Assembly (NCBI RefSeq): GCF_040784935.1
Contig: NZ_CP160680.1
Span: 3,938,501-4,002,500, forward strand
Length of the DNA stretch: 64,000 nucleotides
Direction of reading: 5' to 3'
DNA from: Lewinella sp. LCG006
GTDB lineage: Bacteria > Bacteroidota > Bacteroidia > Chitinophagales > Saprospiraceae
Shown here: in pieces, positions 61,256-64,000 of the stretch
Numbering within the stretch: the first letter of the stretch is position 1
Layout: the number at the start of each line of letters is the position of its first letter
Program-made: the position numbers and the translations under genes
The notes under the pieces: generated by a model
Databases searched by the model: none
What the model was told of the DNA's origin: nothing
The model's input: only the letters and a program-made list of their open reading frames with translations

Positions 61256-64000
61256 TTACTTTACAGCAATCATCTTCTTGGTTGCAGTGAACTCACCGGC
61301 CGTTACCGTGTAAGTCAATACACCCGTTGCACCTTGGATCATCTCCTTGGTCAAGTTGATCGTGTTGTAACCAGCTGCGTAATCACCACGTACTACAGTC
61401 AGTACGCGACCACTTGCGTCGCTGATCGTTACGGTTGCTTCTGCATCCGCAGGCAGGCTGAAACCGATCAAGGTTGTTGCTGCGAATGGGTTTGGCGTGT
61501 TCTGGTATACTTCGAAACCTGCAGCAACAACCTCTCCGCTGTTAAACACCACCCCTAAACCAAGCACCTGTTCTCCCCTCTCAGGGGAGATGTCCGCGAG
61601 GACAGAGGGGTAGGCCTCAGCAGCAGTGTAACGGCTAGATACGTTGATAACTTCACTCAACTCAGCATCCACTGTTGGGCGGATTACCAGGCTGAACAAT
61701 ACGTCCTCAGAAGTAGCTTTGCCATTCCAAGAAGCAGTGATCATACCTTCAGCAGCGTAACGCATACCGAAGTTCTCAGCTGTAGCTACACCGTACTCGA
61801 TGTCTACCAACTCTGCTCCGTTCAAGTTCAGCGTACCCTGGAAGCCTTCTACTGATGCCATATCAGCACCACGGAATGCTACCGTGTATACGTTACCAGC
61901 TTTCACGCTTACGTTCTCTACTTCGAAGTTGAACTGACCGTTCAACGTACGATCGTCACCAGCCAAGGCATTGGCTTGTGCAGAACCGTTTACGTCACCA
62001 ATCTTAACACCTACGAAGTCGGCATCCAGTACATCACCCGCCAGGTTGTTCTCGTTGATCAACTCTGGGAATGCTTCGAACCATGGGTTCGTCGCTACTG
62101 GGAACTCGTAAGCAGCATCCACAAAGCGCCAGCTCGTGTTGTTAGCAAACTGCGTATCAATGTTCAAGATCAACTTACGCAACTGGATCATATCCAGCGT
62201 CGTAATACTTCCAGAACGGTTGATGTCCGCAGCAATGCGCTTGTAAGGGCTATCAAGAACCTGTACTCCAAGAACGTGCTTGCTCATCAATACCAAGTCA
62301 AACGTAGACACACCATTCAGTGGGTTAGCGTTCAAATATGGAGTGATAGAGTAGTCACCTCCTAGCTCAAGATCAAAGCTGTAAGTACCGTCTGTATTTG
62401 TAGTCATGCTCATTACAGCACCACCATTCACACTTACTTCCACACCTTCAATCGTTTCGTTATATTCTGTAGCGATCACACCTGACAGGGTGCCTGTTCC
62501 AGCGCCACAGTCAACGTGCTGCTGTACCAGTACATAGGTCTCACAGTAGTCGTAGTTGCCATCTTCGTCGAAGGCGTATACGTAAACTACGGTTGATGCA
62601 TCATCGTCCTGCGTCAATACCAATCCAGTATCATCTGGGCTTGGTACAAAGTTAGGATCAGCTTCTACATCTGCTGCACGGTAGATAGCATACTTCGTCA
62701 CGCGAGGTAGACCGCCGAACAGTTCTGGTCCTTGACCAGTACAGTCACTGATTGGTGAACCTTCGAAGTCAGAAGCCCAGATCGCCATGGCACAACCACC
62801 ATCTTCCTGAGGCATCAGGGTCACGGTCAAGCCGTTGATACATACTGGTGCTGGTCCTTTACAGTCGATCACATCGAAGACGATGGTCTCGCTGGTCTGG
62901 TTACCACAACCGTCCTCAAACAATACGCGTACTGCGTGGTAGACATTGTCTCCCATCGCGTTGGTAATGATTGGGAAAGTACCTGCGAATACGTAAGTGC
63001 CGTCACCATTGTCAGTGATCAAGGATAGTACGTTCTGGTCTGCTACGAATTCGTTCGACTTGATGTCGCCGTCGCCGTTAGCGTCTACGGCGAAAGCATC
63101 AAGCTCAGCAGATACGATGCTTACCACCAGGTTACCTGCTCCGTCAAACAATTCACACTCGTCAGATACACTGAACGGAATGCTTACTGCTTCTTCACAG
63201 TTACCATCATCATCACCAAACTGGCCAGGAAGCAGGTTAGGACAGTTAGCCGTTGGGCCACCGTACTCTCCCACTGCTACCACTGGTGCGGTAGAGTCGT
63301 ACACTTTCACAAATTGCGTGTAGATGTAGCGACCGTAGTTGCGACGACCAAACTGGTCGGCAGGAATACAACCAGGAGTGTTGCCTGGGATGTTGTCATA
63401 GATCACATCAGCGATGTCAGAATCTCCGTCACGGTCATTGTGGCGGCGATCGATCACTACGCTGTACTGGATACCGGGTTGAGGATCAACTTCGTTATCA
63501 CAGTTGTTGTCTACTGGTCCGAAGCCACTCACTACCCGTACTACTGGGCGCTCGTTGCCTTCTACCGCACGGTCTACAGGCAGTGCCTCACCGTCGTCTT
63601 CCGTTATGCGAGGAAGTACTAAACCTTCGTACTCACCATCCCAAACACACCAGTTGATTACATCGTAAGTGATGGAGAACTTGTAGCACTCATCACCCGT
63701 AGCAGAGAAGATCACTGGCTCACCAATGTTCACACTCAGTACATCACAACCTACTGCAGTAGTAATGATTGTTGGTACATCAGGATCGCCACAGTCAGCA
63801 TCAGCATCTTCTGGGAAGTCGATGGTGAAGTCATGACGTTCCGTAATGGTGATCAGCTGGCTACAGCTGTTCGTCGAACGGTATACTTCGTTGATGTCGA
63901 TGGCTCCGTTGCCGTTAGCATCGCCCTCTGGGCGCAATTGCCAAGCTTCGAAACGGCGGGTGATTGATCCCCAACCACAATCGTTAACCTGGATGTTTGG
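61256..64000 (-). CDS. Dockerin-like, T9SS type A-sorted surface protein (5' end outside window)
   Basis: The frame is open to the right edge of the window (~914 residues visible; the TTG at 63937 is internal). Visible parts include EF-hand-like calcium loops (GDANGNGAIDINEV), repeated HYR/Ig-like modules rich in Cys and Asp (FDEDGNYDYCETYV) and a carboxypeptidase-regulatory-like fold (SGVIATEYNETIEGVEVSVN). A dockerin type I-like pair (RIAADINRSGSITTLDMIQL) and a cohesin-like segment (VENVSVKAGNVYTVAFRGAD) come next. The T9SS sorting domain is FEVYQNTPNPFAATTLIGFS, VTISDASGRVLTVV, ATKKMIAVK. An in-frame palindromic element lies at 61572-61611. Probably an outer surface structural or adhesive protein. 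Confidence 0.9.
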   Translation of the reverse strand, partial: PNIQVNDCGWGSITRRFEAWQLRPEGDANGNGAIDINEVYRSTNSCSQLITITERHDFTIDFPEDADADCGDPDVPTIITTAVGCDVLSVNIGEPVIFSATGDECYKFSITYDVINWCVWDGEYEGLVLPRITEDDGEALPVDRAVEGNERPVVRVVSGFGPVDNNCDNEVDPQPGIQYSVVIDRRHNDRDGDSDIADVIYDNIPGNTPGCIPADQFGRRNYGRYIYTQFVKVYDSTAPVVAVGEYGGPTANCPNLLPGQFGDDDGNCEEAVSIPFSVSDECELFDGAGNLVVSIVSAELDAFAVDANGDGDIKSNEFVADQNVLSLITDNGDGTYVFAGTFPIITNAMGDNVYHAVRVLFEDGCGNQTSETIVFDVIDCKGPAPVCINGLTVTLMPQEDGGCAMAIWASDFEGSPISDCTGQGPELFGGLPRVTKYAIYRAADVEADPNFVPSPDDTGLVLTQDDDASTVVYVYAFDEDGNYDYCETYVLVQQHVDCGAGTGTLSGVIATEYNETIEGVEVSVNGGAVMSMTTNTDGTYSFDLELGGDYSITPYLNANPLNGVSTFDLVLMSKHVLGVQVLDSPYKRIAADINRSGSITTLDMIQLRKLILNIDTQFANNTSWRFVDAAYEFPVATNPWFEAFPELINENNLAGDVLDADFVGVKIGDVNGSAQANALAGDDRTLNGQFNFEVENVSVKAGNVYTVAFRGADMASVEGFQGTLNLNGAELVDIEYGVATAENFGMRYAAEGMITASWNGKATSEDVLFSLVIRPTVDAELSEVINVSSRYTAAEAYPSVLADISPERGEQVLGLGVVFNSGEVVAAGFEVYQNTPNPFAATTLIGFSLPADAEATVTISDASGRVLTVVRGDYAAGYNTINLTKEMIQGATGVLTYTVTAGEFTATKKMIAVK
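61572..61611. repeat. Palindromic repeat element inserted in frame in the dockerin-like gene
   Basis: CTCCCCTCTCAGGGGAG (61573-61589) and TGTCCGCGAGGACA (61591-61604) form two adjacent hairpins, flanked by AGAGGGGT. The layout resembles a repeat commonly found between genes in Bacteroidota. Here it is translated as YPSVLADISPERGEQ without breaking the reading frame, just before the T9SS domain. Confidence 0.6.

Noticed and set aside
1-64000. rRNA or tRNA genes, CRISPR array, T9SS machinery genes or a defence island
   Set aside because: No tRNA cloverleaf, rRNA signature, cas gene, por/spr machinery gene or restriction-type gene was recognised when reading both strands; a tRNAscan/PADLOC-type search would be needed to exclude them fully.

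Overview
The window looks like a chromosomal segment of a Bacteroidota bacterium, most likely of the Saprospiria/Lewinella type. This is inferred from many secreted proteins with type IX secretion system (T9SS) C-terminal sorting domains (type A and one type B/CHU_C), a short Bacteroidota-type primary sigma factor, lipoproteins with a bare Cys lipobox, start codons without clear Shine-Dalgarno sites, and several close matches to the Bacteroidota -33 TTG / -7 TAnnTTTG promoter. Base composition is moderate, with an AT-richer islet near 14.0-15.5 kb. No rRNA, tRNA or CRISPR array was recognised.

Layout. 0-9.5 kb: the 3' end of a T9SS protein, a START-like protein, rpoD and convergent glgC sharing a bidirectional terminator, a MarR-GNAT fusion with a palindromic operator, a T9SS protein, a 125-bp inverted repeat, then a DUF6909-like gene followed by a GNAT gene. 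9.7-18.3 kb: a 1393-aa protein with ~262-aa repeats, an AT-rich stretch of hypothetical genes, a lipoprotein esterase, 161-bp tandem repeats, a small membrane ORF and a TPR-like lipoprotein. 18.3-27 kb: a LytS-type kinase and LytTR regulator, divergent from an ABC ATPase. A complete IS3-family element separates the ATPase from its probable partner, an ABC permease fused to an M1-type aminopeptidase.

27-36.6 kb: a repeat-rich intergenic region with a TonB C-terminal remnant, a CocE-type hydrolase, a GH20 hexosaminidase, CutC, an ankyrin protein divergent from OxyR, an ECF sigma / anti-sigma pair and a DUF4382 lipoprotein. 36.8-49.4 kb: a secreted protease cluster (M36, M43, a helical protein, a lamin-tail-like T9SS protein, a second M36). 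49.5-51.4 kb: mscS and corA. 51.4-64 kb: a 2285-aa adhesin-like T9SS type B protein with twelve ~67-aa repeats, a TPR/HTH regulator, and a dockerin-like T9SS protein running off the window.

Together the genes suggest a cell that breaks down external polymers (proteases, hexosaminidase, peptidase/esterase hydrolases), displays large surface proteins, and senses its surroundings (LytSR, OxyR, ECF/anti-sigma, TPR-HTH). The most distinctive unit is the LytSR / ABC / M1-peptidase locus, whose promoter region carries 21-bp-phased TGATGAA motifs. The intergenic regions also hold several small dispersed palindromic or conserved repeats, including one inserted in frame inside a coding sequence.
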